Origin: UBA4644 sp034933145
Lineage (GTDB): Bacteria; Bacillota; Clostridia; Oscillospirales; Butyricicoccaceae
Reading direction: 5' to 3'
Length of the DNA: 12,363 bases
NCBI GenBank assembly: GCA_034933145.1
Contig: JAYFOA010000068.1
Location: forward strand, 1-12,363
Below the pieces are notes generated by a model, which was not told the DNA's origin, did no database searches, and saw only the letters and a program-made list of their open reading frames with translations. A program made the position numbers and the translations under genes. This document shows positions 5,538 to 12,363 of this stretch, piece after piece (the first letter of the stretch is position 1; each line of letters begins with the position of its first letter).

Positions 5538-6362
5538 CTAGCAGTTGCCTGTATATACATATCGCAGATGCTTCGCCGCGATGTCCCGCAGCCGATAGAT
5601 TGTCTGTACCGGCGTCGGACTGCGGTCGCATAACCGATACTGGGGGAAAAATCGGCTGATATGCAGGGGAATGGACATATCCACCGAGGCAATCCATGCG
5701 CCGATCGCCTCCATATCCTCATCCGTATCATTTTCTCCCGGTATAACCAGCGTCGTCACCTCCACATGGCATCGCGGTGCGGAAAGGGCAATGGTGCGCC
5801 GGACGCTTTCAAAATCCCCTCCCACAAAATCATAAAACGTCTGCGAAAAGCCCTTTAGATCCACGTTCATTGCATCGATGTGCGGCAGCAGTTCCTCCAG
5901 CGGCCCTTCGCATACCGTCCCGTTGGTGATGAGGACGTTTTTCATCCCGGCGGCATGGATCAGCTCTGCACAGTCACGAACGTATTCGTATCCCACCAGC
6001 GGCTCATTATAGGTAAAGGCCAATCCGATATTTCCGCGGCTCTGCAGCGCGCAGGCCCGCGCGACCAACTCTTCCGCCGGGAAAAAGACCGTCTCCGCCT
6101 CCGCGCCCGCCATGGAAATGTCGCTGTTCTGGCAGAAGGGGCAGCGCAGGTTGCAGCCGTAGCTGCCGACGGACAGAAGATAGCTTCCGGGATAAAACCG
6201 TGCCAGCGGCTTTTTCTCAACGGGGTCGAGAGCCATCGAGGTCAGCTTTCCATAATTATCGCAGACAACCCGGCCGCCGACGTTTTTCCGCGCGCGGCAG
6301 AGGCCGGTCTGTCCTTCCTCCAGCGCGCAGTGGTGAAAACAAACAGGGCAGATCGCTCTCAT
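5538..6362 (-). CDS. amrS: AmmeMemoRadiSam system radical SAM enzyme
   Basis: A 274-residue radical SAM protein of the AmrS family, related to pyruvate formate-lyase activating enzymes. The Fe-S cluster motif is CNLRCPFC (C70, C74, C77), the CX3CX2C pattern. The N-terminus carries a second Cys set (C5, C8, C12, C22 in CPVCFHHCALEEGQTGLC), a hallmark of this family. Other landmarks are GNIGLAFTYNEP, ITNGTV, DAMNVDLKGF and EVTTLVIPGEND, which follow the usual barrel order. The enzyme would cleave SAM to a 5'-deoxyadenosyl radical under anaerobic conditions; its substrate is unknown. The start codon overlaps the stop of the upstream MEMO-AMMECR1 gene by 4 bp (ATGA), so the two are coupled. No clear terminator follows before the DUF1836 promoter. 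Confidence 0.92.
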   Translation of the reverse strand: MRAICPVCFHHCALEEGQTGLCRARKNVGGRVVCDNYGKLTSMALDPVEKKPLARFYPGSYLLSVGSYGCNLRCPFCQNSDISMAGAEAETVFFPAEELVARACALQSRGNIGLAFTYNEPLVGYEYVRDCAELIHAAGMKNVLITNGTVCEGPLEELLPHIDAMNVDLKGFSQTFYDFVGGDFESVRRTIALSAPRCHVEVTTLVIPGENDTDEDMEAIGAWIASVDMSIPLHISRFFPQYRLCDRSPTPVQTIYRLRDIAAKHLRYVYTGNC

Positions 6363-7744
6363 AAATGCCGCACCGCCTGAAAACGGGAAAGTTCTACATC
6401 CTCCCGCAGGCCGATGCCGGCCTTCTGCCTGCAGATGGCAATCTGTTCCTCCACGGTATCGACGCCCTCCAAATCGGGCAGCAGTAGCCCCCGGCGTGTA
6501 CCGCGAGACACGATGACGCCGTACTTTTTCGGGTCAAGCTCGGTTTCTGAGGAAACCGGCTCCGGCGCGGTCAGCACGTCAACGCTATAAACGAGTTTCG
6601 GCAGTTCCGCCGCCGTCACGGGCGGAAACCGGGGATCCTCCGTCCCGGCGGAGACGGCATTGCGCAGGATCTCTTTTGCCAGGATAGACTCCGTCGGTGC
6701 AAACGTACCGATGCAGCCGCGCAGCAGGCCGTCTTTTTTCAATGAAACAAAGGCTCCGGCTCTTTGTGTCAGCAGTTCCGGCGGCAGCTGATCGGGCATC
6801 TCGGCCCGTTTCCCCGTGCGGACATAGGTTTCCAACGACAGCCGCGCCAGTCGGACGTAGGGATCTTCCTTCGCCTTGCTGCGCGCCAGCATCGCTGCTT
6901 CCTCCGCTTCCAGCGCCGCGCCGAACTGCCTTCTGGCATCCTCACCCGCCGGCAGAAAGACCGCCGTGGCATAGCCGACGCCGAAGGGGCCTTCATAGGA
7001 CAGCAGCTCGCTTTTTACCTTTTTTCCGTCCATCGTGCCAGCCATAATCTGAAAGGCACGCAAGCCACATTCGCCCGCTGCATCGCAAAATGCAGGGGAA
7101 AGGTGCAGCAGCGCGCCGAAATCTCCGGCCGCAAGTGCCTCTGTCACGAGCCGATCGAAGACCGGCCCTTCGGGCGCGAAACCGTAGGGCCCATCCTCCG
7201 CCAGCCGATGGGAAAGATCGCCGCTGGCGATGATCGCCGTCCTGCGGGAAAGCTTCTCCGACACCTCCGCGATGCATTTCCCCAATGCATAATGAGTTAC
7301 CGGCGGCAGGCCGGACAGACCAATACGCACAATCCGGCAGGTAAGTCCCGTTTCGCCCAGAAAGCGCAGAGGGATCACCGAAGCGTGGTCCAGCGAGGCA
7401 TTCCGTTCCCCCTGGGTGCCGGCGGGTACATCCTTTTCCGCACACAGCCGAGACAGCGCCTGCGTAAACTCCGCGTCGTAGGACGCCTCCACCCGCACGC
7501 CCGGAACCCCAAACTGCGAAAGATCGCCCCATGCCCTCACGCCCGGGGAAATGTGGAACCAGTCCGCATACATCACCGCATGGGGGCTGAGCAGCACAAC
7601 CGTATCCGGCCGAAGCTCCGCCAAGCGCATCATCGCTGTGCGATAGGCGTCGATGGTTTTCTGAATTTTCTTTTCCTCTCCCCGGCCGACTTCCGGCAGG
7701 ATAAGCGGCGGATGGGGCACCGCAATCGCGCCCAGAACAGACAT
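6359..7744 (-). CDS. amrA: AmmeMemoRadiSam protein: LigB/MEMO domain fused to AMMECR1 domain
   Basis: A 461-residue two-domain protein. Residues about 1-270 are of the class III extradiol dioxygenase LigB/MEMO superfamily. Possible metal-site residues are H11 (AVPHPPLI), H55 (LLSPHAV), H120 (SLDHASVIPL) and H179 (IIASGDLSHRL). Residues about 292-461 are an AMMECR1 domain, opening with PYVRLARLSLETYV and carrying the hallmark LRGCIG at 341-346 and the PRFPPVT segment. Genes encoding MEMO, AMMECR1 and a radical SAM enzyme occur together widely; here the first two are joined in one polypeptide and the third follows with a 4-bp overlap. The start has GGGAGG upstream and lies 14 bp after the ybaK stop. 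The reaction is not known; MEMO relatives bind metals but most are not shown to be dioxygenases. No membrane segment or signal peptide is seen. Confidence 0.9.
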   Translation of the reverse strand: MSVLGAIAVPHPPLILPEVGRGEEKKIQKTIDAYRTAMMRLAELRPDTVVLLSPHAVMYADWFHISPGVRAWGDLSQFGVPGVRVEASYDAEFTQALSRLCAEKDVPAGTQGERNASLDHASVIPLRFLGETGLTCRIVRIGLSGLPPVTHYALGKCIAEVSEKLSRRTAIIASGDLSHRLAEDGPYGFAPEGPVFDRLVTEALAAGDFGALLHLSPAFCDAAGECGLRAFQIMAGTMDGKKVKSELLSYEGPFGVGYATAVFLPAGEDARRQFGAALEAEEAAMLARSKAKEDPYVRLARLSLETYVRTGKRAEMPDQLPPELLTQRAGAFVSLKKDGLLRGCIGTFAPTESILAKEILRNAVSAGTEDPRFPPVTAAELPKLVYSVDVLTAPEPVSSETELDPKKYGVIVSRGTRRGLLLPDLEGVDTVEEQIAICRQKAGIGLREDVELSRFQAVRHL

Positions 7745-7758
7745 GTGAGTCCTCCCTT

Positions 7759-8229
7759 TCAGTCAATCAGTTCGGTCAGTGTTGCATGTGCGTAGGCGAT
7801 CAACTGCTCCGGTGGCAGAATAAGCTGCAAGCCGCGCTGTCCGGCGCTGACCGCGATTTCAGCCCACAGTGCGGCGGTTTCGTCCATATAGGTCGGCAAT
7901 TTTTTCTTCATCCCGATGGGCGAGCAGCCGCCGCGAAGATAGCCGGTCAACGGAAGCAGTTCTTTCAGATGAATCAGCTCCACCTTCTTGTTGCCCGAAG
8001 CCGCGGCCGCACGCCGAAGATCGAGTTCTTCCGCCACCGGAATACAAAAAACCAGCGGCCCGGTTTTATCCCCGCGGGCGACCAGCGTCTTAAACACCTG
8101 CTCCGGCGGCATCCCGATCGCCGCCGCCGCGTGAACACCGGACAAGTCGTTTTCATCATATGCATATTCCGCCGTGCGGTAAGTGATCTTTTCCGCATCC
8201 AGCAGGCGCATGGCATTGGTTCTGACCAT
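7759..8229 (-). CDS. ybaK: YbaK/EbsC-type aminoacyl-tRNA deacylase (Cys-tRNA(Pro) deacylase)
   Basis: A 156-residue trans-editing protein of the YbaK family, which hydrolyses Cys-tRNA(Pro), a mischarging product of prolyl-tRNA synthetase. Family landmarks are TNAMRLLDAEKITY at the start, the VFKTLV segment with K47 (the conserved Lys required in Haemophilus YbaK), and GYLRGGCSPIGMKKK at about 97-110. Length matches the family. The start at 8229 is chosen because AGAGGTGAT precedes it; an upstream in-frame extension to 8430 would run through the promoter and has no family similarity. It is the first gene of a three-gene operon with the AmmeMemoRadiSam genes. Whether that is functional linkage or convenience is open. 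Confidence 0.9.
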   Translation of the reverse strand: MVRTNAMRLLDAEKITYRTAEYAYDENDLSGVHAAAAIGMPPEQVFKTLVARGDKTGPLVFCIPVAEELDLRRAAAASGNKKVELIHLKELLPLTGYLRGGCSPIGMKKKLPTYMDETAALWAEIAVSAGQRGLQLILPPEQLIAYAHATLTELID

Positions 8230-8254
8230 GAAATCACCTCTATTCTTTACGATT

Positions 8255-8263
8255 ATTATAGCA
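8255..8263 (-). promoter_or_regulatory. Extended -10 promoter of the ybaK-AmmeMemoRadiSam operon
   Basis: On the minus strand TGC followed by a consensus TATAAT (8255-8260) makes an extended -10 element about 25 bp before the ybaK start. The -35 region is poor (TTTTCC at 17 bp), which is common for TGn promoters. Confidence 0.65.
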
Positions 8264-8462
8264 CAAATCCACTGTCGGAAAACGAAAAGCTGACGCCGCC
8301 GACCTCCCCTGCTGTGCCTCTCGGTAAGCAGGAACATGTGCCGCTTTTCTTCTCCGCCCCATTTGCCGACCGGTATCTCAAAAGTACCGAACAACAGGTG
8401 GATACATACGCATTTCCCATGAAAAGGCAACCACCGGTTGACAAAATAACAGGCCGAGCTGA

Positions 8463-8491
8463 TAGACAGCCGCCCTCGTTTCCCTTATACT
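8463..8491 (+). promoter_or_regulatory. Sigma-A promoter of the membrane XRE regulator
   Basis: TAGACA (8463-8468) and TATACT (8486-8491) are 17 bp apart, just upstream of the ribosome site and start at 8516. A perfect TTGACA also occurs at 8438-8443 but has only GATAGA at the right distance. Inverted repeats CGGTA/TACCG (8371-8389) and CAACC/GGTTG (8429-8441) lie further upstream and might be operators. The rest of the 286-bp divergent gap with ybaK shows nothing else. Confidence 0.6.
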
Positions 8492-8515
8492 GAAGGCAGC
8501 AAGGGAGGAACGGAA

Positions 8516-9787
8516 ATGAGCATTGGCAGCCGGATCGCCGAGATCCGAAAAAACAGCAGACTGTCGCAGGAGGCGTTCGGCGCCTCTCTTGACGTTTCCC
8601 GGCAGGCGATATCCAAATGGGAGTCCGACCAGAGCCTTCCGGATGTGGAAAAGCTGATCTCCATAGGACGCATCTATGGCGTTTCCATCGGCTGGATTCT
8701 GGGAATGGAAGAAGAAAAAGCTCCAACCGGAGAGCTTACCGAGGAACAGATGCGCATGGTAAAAGAGATCGTGCGGCAGTATATCGAGGCGCTTCCCAAA
8801 CCAGGCGTGGGCGCAGATCATGATCACGAAAAAAAACACTCATGGCTGCAGCGGCGGCTCCCGCTTCTGTCGGCCCTTCTGATTATTGCACTGATCCTTT
8901 GGTGCGGTCAGATCTCCGGCAGACTCCGGGATATGCGGTCGCAGCAGAATAACCTTCTCAATGATATCAACGGTATTCGCTATTCTGTCGACGACCAGAT
9001 CAGCGGTATTGCAAACCGGGTGGAAGATATTCTGAAGGCGCAGAACTCCCTCCTGGCGGACTATTCCGCGGAGGTTTCATCCACGGATCTGCGTGCGGGG
9101 ACGATCAGCTTTTCCGTAAGCGCCGTTCCCAAAACTTATACCCCGGGTATGAAGGTCGAATTCGTCGCAGATGACGGTGCTCAGCCGGTTACCGTCGTCG
9201 GATCAGAGGGGGCCGGACACACATTTTCGGCATCGGTCACCTGTGGATTGACCGATGGCATTTCGCTCTCCGCGGTACTGCAGGAGGACGGCAAAGCACA
9301 GACACAGCTGCTGGATACCTACCAAAATCGCCTGGATGACAGCTATCTGATTCTCTCAAGCGAGTATATTTCCGGAACGCTTTGGAGCGAAACGCCGGAA
9401 ACGCTGACGCGCAGCCCCGAAATCGCAACCGATGTGTATTTTGCAAATGCCCAGAAAGTAGAAAAATCCTCGGAAAGCCTTACGGCAGAGGCCGTCAAAA
9501 TCTGCCTGTTCGTCAATGGCGAAAAGGCCGCGGAAACTGCCGGCAGCCCGATACCCGAAGCCGCCGGTTCTGCGGAGGGTGAAGGCTCCTATGGCTTTCA
9601 CCTGAAGATTCCAACGGACTTTGCCGCGACGCTGCAGGAGGGGGATGAAGTGGTGGTCGCCATCGTCGCCACAGACAGCTGCGGCAGAAGCTATTGCGTT
9701 TCTTCTTCTTCTTATGCATTAAAAAATGGAATGCTTGATTTCGTTTCGGCGCGCAATGTATGGGATCGCACCCTGGGCGTAGACTAA
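8516..9787 (+). CDS. Membrane-anchored XRE-family regulator with external domain
   Basis: A 423-residue protein with a standard XRE/Cro-type helix-turn-helix at about residues 5-62: IGSRIAEIRKNSRLSQEAFG, then LDVSRQAISKWESDQSLPD. A charged linker is followed by one strongly hydrophobic membrane helix (about 114-132) flanked by LQRR inside, then a polar, possibly coiled segment (135-183). The remaining 240 residues look like extracytoplasmic beta-rich, Ig-like material, with TISFSVSAVPKTYTPGMKVEF and a Ser/Thr-rich character. The layout places DNA binding in the cytoplasm and a probable sensing domain outside, joined by a single pass. I do not recognise the outer domain. The start has AAGGGAGGAACGG upstream. 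The gene stands alone: divergent from ybaK and convergent with gap, so its targets cannot be read from context. Function as a one-component membrane regulator is inferred. Confidence 0.8.
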   Translation: MSIGSRIAEIRKNSRLSQEAFGASLDVSRQAISKWESDQSLPDVEKLISIGRIYGVSIGWILGMEEEKAPTGELTEEQMRMVKEIVRQYIEALPKPGVGADHDHEKKHSWLQRRLPLLSALLIIALILWCGQISGRLRDMRSQQNNLLNDINGIRYSVDDQISGIANRVEDILKAQNSLLADYSAEVSSTDLRAGTISFSVSAVPKTYTPGMKVEFVADDGAQPVTVVGSEGAGHTFSASVTCGLTDGISLSAVLQEDGKAQTQLLDTYQNRLDDSYLILSSEYISGTLWSETPETLTRSPEIATDVYFANAQKVEKSSESLTAEAVKICLFVNGEKAAETAGSPIPEAAGSAEGEGSYGFHLKIPTDFAATLQEGDEVVVAIVATDSCGRSYCVSSSSYALKNGMLDFVSARNVWDRTLGVD

Positions 9788-9797
9788 ATATACTGAT

Positions 9798-9837
9798 GCA
9801 AAGGCAAAGGCCGCCGATTGGCGGCCTTTGCCTTTGC
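9798..9837. terminator. Bidirectional hairpin between the convergent XRE gene and gap
   Basis: A perfect 18-bp stem (GCAAAGGCAAAGGCCGCC with its exact complement) closes a GATT loop, 10 bp after the XRE-gene stop and about 60 bp beyond the gap stop. It is very stable but lacks a T run on the plus side, where AAAA follows; the minus side has only a loose ATATTTA. Its place between two convergent genes suggests shared transcript ends. Confidence 0.65.
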
Positions 9838-9895
9838 AAAACCATAGACTGTGCTCTGACAAGCCGCAGCTGCGGCCAGGAAGGCATTTCCGAGG

Positions 9896-10912
9896 CTATT
9901 TCCCCACGCCGTCACAGGCGGCCATGTGGGCGATCAGCCGGGTCACGTTGGCGGAATATCCGTACTCGTTGTCGTACCAGGCAACCAGTTTTACAAAGGT
10001 ATCGTCCAGGGCGATCCCTGAGGCAGCGTCGAAAATACAGCCGTGGGAATTGCTGATGAGATCGGAAGAAACGACCGGCCATTCGGCATAGGAGACATAG
10101 TCTGCCAGGTCACCATCTGCAGCTTTTTTAACCGCAGCGCAGATCTGTTCATAGGTGGCGGGGGTCTTCAGTTCCACCGTCAGGTCGACTACCGACACGT
10201 CGGGAACCGGCACCCGGAATGCCATTCCGGTCAGTTTGCCGGCCAGCGAGGGCAGCACCTTCCCGACGGCCTTTGCCGCGCCGGTGCTGGAGGGAATGAT
10301 ATTGGAATAGGCGGCACGTCCGGCCCGCGGGTCCTTTTTGGACGGTCCGTCCACCGTCGGCTGGGAAGAAGTGACGGCATGGACGGTGGTCATCAGCCCC
10401 CGCCGGATGCCGAAAGCCTCATCCACAATCTTTGCCAGCGGCGCCAGACAGTTGGTGGTGCAGGAAGCGTTGGACACGATGGCCTGCCCCTGATAGGCAT
10501 CCTGATTGACGCCCATGACGAACATCGGCGTGTCATCTTTCGGCGGTGCGGTGATAACCACATGTTTTGCCCCGCCGGCCAGATGGGCGCCGGCCTGTTC
10601 CGCTGTGAGAAACACGCCGGTGGCCTCCACTACATAGTCCGCTCCCATCTGCCCCCACGGCACCTGTCCCGGCTCACGGCTGGCAAAGCAGGGAATGCGG
10701 CGGCCGTCGATGGTAATAAAATCGTCACCATAGCCGATTTCCCGGCCCAGCGGCCCATGCACGCTGTCATGGGACAGCAGATAGGCAATGGTTTCGGGCT
10801 TTAAAAACGGATCGTTGATGGCGGCAACCCAAAGGTTGTCCAGGGAAATCGCTGCGCGGACGACCAGCCGTCCGATACGGCCGAAGCCGTTGATCCCGAT
10901 TAGAGGTCTCAT
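9896..10912 (-). CDS. gap: Glyceraldehyde-3-phosphate dehydrogenase
   Basis: A 338-residue phosphorylating GAPDH of glycolysis, converting glyceraldehyde-3-phosphate, NAD and phosphate to 1,3-bisphosphoglycerate. The Rossmann motif is INGFGRIGR (7-15). D34 in AINDPF suggests NAD rather than NADP use. The active site is SNASCTTNC with nucleophile C151, and H178 in TTVHAVT is the partner base. Further family blocks are IIPSSTGAAKAVGKVLP, GMAFRVPVPDVSVVDLTVEL and WYDNEYGYS. Full length. The start has AGGGGGC upstream. It stands alone rather than in the common gap-pgk-tpi cluster. A candidate promoter lies about 50 bp upstream. Confidence 0.96.
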   Translation of the reverse strand: MRPLIGINGFGRIGRLVVRAAISLDNLWVAAINDPFLKPETIAYLLSHDSVHGPLGREIGYGDDFITIDGRRIPCFASREPGQVPWGQMGADYVVEATGVFLTAEQAGAHLAGGAKHVVITAPPKDDTPMFVMGVNQDAYQGQAIVSNASCTTNCLAPLAKIVDEAFGIRRGLMTTVHAVTSSQPTVDGPSKKDPRAGRAAYSNIIPSSTGAAKAVGKVLPSLAGKLTGMAFRVPVPDVSVVDLTVELKTPATYEQICAAVKKAADGDLADYVSYAEWPVVSSDLISNSHGCIFDAASGIALDDTFVKLVAWYDNEYGYSANVTRLIAHMAACDGVGK

Positions 10913-10960
10913 ATCAGATGCCCCCTATTAAAATAAATGTAAATTTTCCATATTTTGTTC

Positions 10961-10988
10961 AAAATAGCGTATCACATACCTATGGCAA
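10961..10988 (-). promoter_or_regulatory. Candidate sigma-A promoter of gap
   Basis: On the minus strand TTGCCA (10983-10988) and TATTTT (10961-10966) are 16 bp apart, in an A/T-rich stretch 50-75 bp before the gap start. A second option, TTGAAC at 10957-10962, has no acceptable -10. Moderate support only. Confidence 0.4.
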
Positions 10989-11000
10989 AGTCAAGCGCCG

Positions 11001-11029
11001 TTGACTTCCCAAAACGGATATGATAGACT
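11001..11029 (+). promoter_or_regulatory. Sigma-A promoter of the cobalamin riboswitch leader
   Basis: TTGACT (11001-11006) and TAGACT (11024-11029) are 17 bp apart, with TGA directly before the -10 (extended -10 form). Transcription would begin about 15 bases before the riboswitch. Confidence 0.7.
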
Positions 11030-11050
11030 GTGGATACAAATGAACAGCGA

Positions 11051-11239
11051 GCGTATCCGCACCTGACCGTGCCGGCGTGAAAGCGCCGAGGGAATCGGAT
11101 GAAAATTCCGAGCTGTCCCAGTAACCGTGAAGCGGACGAATGGGAATTACGCCACTGCCGAACCGCGATCGCCCTCCGGCGGTCGTTTTGGCGGGAAGGC
11201 CCCAGGAGAATGATGCCAAGCCGGGAGACCTGTTTACGC
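11051..11239 (+). ncRNA. Cobalamin (B12) riboswitch
   Basis: The leader carries the conserved cobalamin-aptamer blocks in order: GTGCCGGCGTGAAAGCGCC, GGGAA with GATGAAA, AGCTGTCCCAGTAACCGTGA, GCCACTG, GGCGGGAAGGC, then the B12-box form GATGCCAAGCCGGGAGACCT. GCGTA (11051-11055) and TACGC (11235-11239) close the outer P1 helix. A strong hairpin at 11243-11283 follows (GGCAGC with GCTGCC at its base, GGATT with AATCC at its tip) and may offer the loop that contacts the core. A second small hairpin is at 11322-11338 (CCGCAGC with GCTGCGG). A rho-independent terminator precedes the gene. The downstream BtuF-like lipoprotein gene fits: B12 would switch off B12 uptake. Class is secure; ends are approximate. 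Confidence 0.92.
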
Positions 11240-11356
11240 GTCGGCAGCCGCCGTATGGATTTTCAATCCGTCCGGCCGCTGCCTGGGACCTCTGGGTTTG
11301 GGCATGGCTAAAAGCGAATGTCCGCAGCGCTGCTGCGGTCGTTACGCGTGTTTGAG

Positions 11357-11384
11357 CCGCTCCCCATGGGGAGCGGTTTTATTA
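11357..11384 (+). terminator. Intrinsic terminator of the cobalamin riboswitch
   Basis: CCGCTCCC pairs with GGGAGCGG around a CATG loop and is followed by TTTTATTAAT. It lies between the aptamer and the lipoprotein gene, as expected for a transcriptional off-switch in Firmicutes. Confidence 0.85.
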
Positions 11385-11440
11385 ATAATCCCGTCCCTTC
11401 CGCTTCTTCATTTGAATTTTACCGAAAGGGGTCTTCTGTA

Positions 11441-12363
11441 ATGAAGCCCGCAAAAATTCTCGCACTTCTGCTCTCCTTCGCAATGCTCCTGTCTTTTGCC
11501 GCCTGTGCAAAGCCGAACGAAACGCCGGCACCCGCCGATACCTCGGTCGACGTAACCGACATGACCAAGCGCCAGGTTAAGCTGGACGCCCCCGCGACCA
11601 AGGTTGTTGCGCTTGACGCCGCCGACTGTGAAATTCTCTATGCCCTCGGCGCCGGTGATACGCTGGTCGGCCGCGGCGAATACTGCGACTATCCGGAAAC
11701 CGTGGCGGATATTTCCTCTGTCCAGTCCGGCTCGGAGACCAATATTGAGCAGATCATCGCGCTGGAGCCTCAGGTGGTCATTATGAGCACGATGGATCAG
11801 ACGACCGAACAGGAAGAGGCGCTGGAAAACGCCGGCATCCGCGTTGCCGTCACCGACGCCCAGACAATCTCCGACGTCTATGAGGCCATTCGGCTGATTG
11901 GCGCGCTGGTCGGCAAAAACGACGAAGCCGGTACGCTGGTGCTGAATATGGGCAAAACCTTTGCCGACATTCAGGACAAGGTGGACAGCGACGGTGAAAA
12001 GACCGTCTATTTTGAGGTTTCACCCCTTCAGTACGGCCTCTGGACTGCCGGCAGCGGTACGTTCATGGACGAGCTTGCCACGCTGTTGGGCGTCAAAAAC
12101 GCTTTTGCCGACGTAGAGGGCTGGGCTGAGATCTCCGAAGAGCAGGTGTTGGAACGCGACCCCGACTATATTGTCACGATCGCGATGTATTATGGTGAGG
12201 GCCAGACGCCTGTGGAAGAGATCATGTCCCGCACAGGCTGGGAAAACCTCAAGGCCATCAAAAGCGGCGATGTATTCAATGCCGATACCAACCAGGTTGC
12301 CCGGCCCGGCCCGCGTCTGACCGACGGCGCGCAGGCCCTGTATGACTTCTTTTACGGCGAATA
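11441..12363 (+). CDS. btuF: BtuF-like cobalamin-binding ABC transporter lipoprotein (reaches the right edge)
   Basis: A periplasmic-binding-protein family lipoprotein of the BtuF/FhuD fold (class III), expected to deliver corrinoid to a BtuCD-type importer on the outer face of the membrane. The N-terminus is a lipoprotein signal, MKPAKILALLLSFAMLL followed by the lipobox FAAC with C22. Family blocks are VVALDAADCEILYALGAGD, the NIEQIIALEPQVVI segment, a TAGSGTFMDELATLLG segment and a C-terminal GWENLKAIKSGDVF, then RPGPRLTDGAQALYDFFYGE. The frame stays open for 307 codons and the window ends with TA; the family usually ends about here, so this is probably all but the last base of the stop codon. 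GAAAGGGG precedes the start. The cobalamin riboswitch upstream makes B12 or a related corrinoid the likely ligand over siderophores. Transporter genes would lie beyond the window. Confidence 0.88.
   Translation, partial: MKPAKILALLLSFAMLLSFAACAKPNETPAPADTSVDVTDMTKRQVKLDAPATKVVALDAADCEILYALGAGDTLVGRGEYCDYPETVADISSVQSGSETNIEQIIALEPQVVIMSTMDQTTEQEEALENAGIRVAVTDAQTISDVYEAIRLIGALVGKNDEAGTLVLNMGKTFADIQDKVDSDGEKTVYFEVSPLQYGLWTAGSGTFMDELATLLGVKNAFADVEGWAEISEEQVLERDPDYIVTIAMYYGEGQTPVEEIMSRTGWENLKAIKSGDVFNADTNQVARPGPRLTDGAQALYDFFYGE

Noticed and set aside
6764..7795. A 343-codon plus-strand open frame opposite the MEMO-AMMECR1 gene
   Set aside because: Antisense shadow of a clearly coding gene; no ribosome site or family motif, and biased toward Arg, His and Gln.
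8230..8430. N-terminal extension of the YbaK frame by 67 codons
   Set aside because: The extension would pass through the TGC-TATAAT promoter, lacks family similarity, and the start at 8229 has a good AGAGGTGAT ribosome site.
8438..8466. Perfect TTGACA as the main promoter of the XRE gene
   Set aside because: Only GATAGA is found at the right distance; the TAGACA-17-TATACT pair downstream is better balanced and closer to the start codon.
10934..10962. TTGAAC-based promoter for gap
   Set aside because: At 17 bp it has CATTTA, which matches the -10 consensus at only two positions; TTGCCA-16-TATTTT upstream is better.
11099..11355. Short open frames inside the cobalamin riboswitch region
   Set aside because: The sequence is fully explained by conserved riboswitch blocks and the terminator; no ribosome sites precede these frames.

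Overview
The window reads as the chromosome of an anaerobic, spore-forming Firmicute, most likely a Clostridia/Oscillospiraceae-type gut bacterium. The grounds are an alpha/beta-type small acid-soluble spore protein, a SAM-I (S-box) riboswitch on metK, a DUF1836 regulator, an AmmeMemoRadiSam cluster, strong AGGAGG-type ribosome sites and a fairly GC-rich coding sequence. I see no mobile elements, CRISPR arrays, tRNA or rRNA genes. The assignment is an inference from gene content; no 16S or taxonomic marker was compared.

Layout. (1) 1-431, minus: the start of metK behind a complete control leader (promoter, SAM-I aptamer, intrinsic terminator). (2) 566-2295, plus: a promoter, two tandem paralogous M55 (DppA-like) D-aminopeptidases 10 bp apart, and a terminator. 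(3) 2322-2636, plus: a small acid-soluble spore protein gene with a probable sigma-G promoter and a hairpin terminator. (4) 2680-5510, minus: a probable operon of a DUF1836 HTH regulator, an NfeD-like membrane protein and a flotillin. It is preceded by a good sigma-A promoter embedded in a 37-bp inverted repeat that is probably an operator. (5) 5538-8263, minus: a tight operon of a YbaK-type aminoacyl-tRNA deacylase, a LigB/MEMO-AMMECR1 fusion protein and the AmmeMemoRadiSam radical SAM enzyme. (6) 8463-9837, plus: a membrane-anchored XRE-family regulator with a large external domain, ending at an 18-bp perfect hairpin shared with the convergent gap. (7) 9896-10988, minus: gap (glyceraldehyde-3-phosphate dehydrogenase). 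(8) 11001-12363, plus: promoter, cobalamin riboswitch, terminator and a BtuF-like lipoprotein that runs off the window, apparently two bases into its stop codon.

How the parts relate. Two coenzyme-sensing RNAs control genes for those coenzymes: SAM on metK and cobalamin on a B12-uptake lipoprotein. The flotillin/NfeD pair would form a membrane scaffold, and the adjacent DUF1836 protein probably controls its own operon. The AmmeMemoRadiSam cluster is a widely conserved set of unknown biochemical role. None of these is a wholly new system. The least understood parts are the DUF1836-NfeD-flotillin operon with its operator, the YbaK-linked AmmeMemoRadiSam operon, and the transmembrane XRE regulator.
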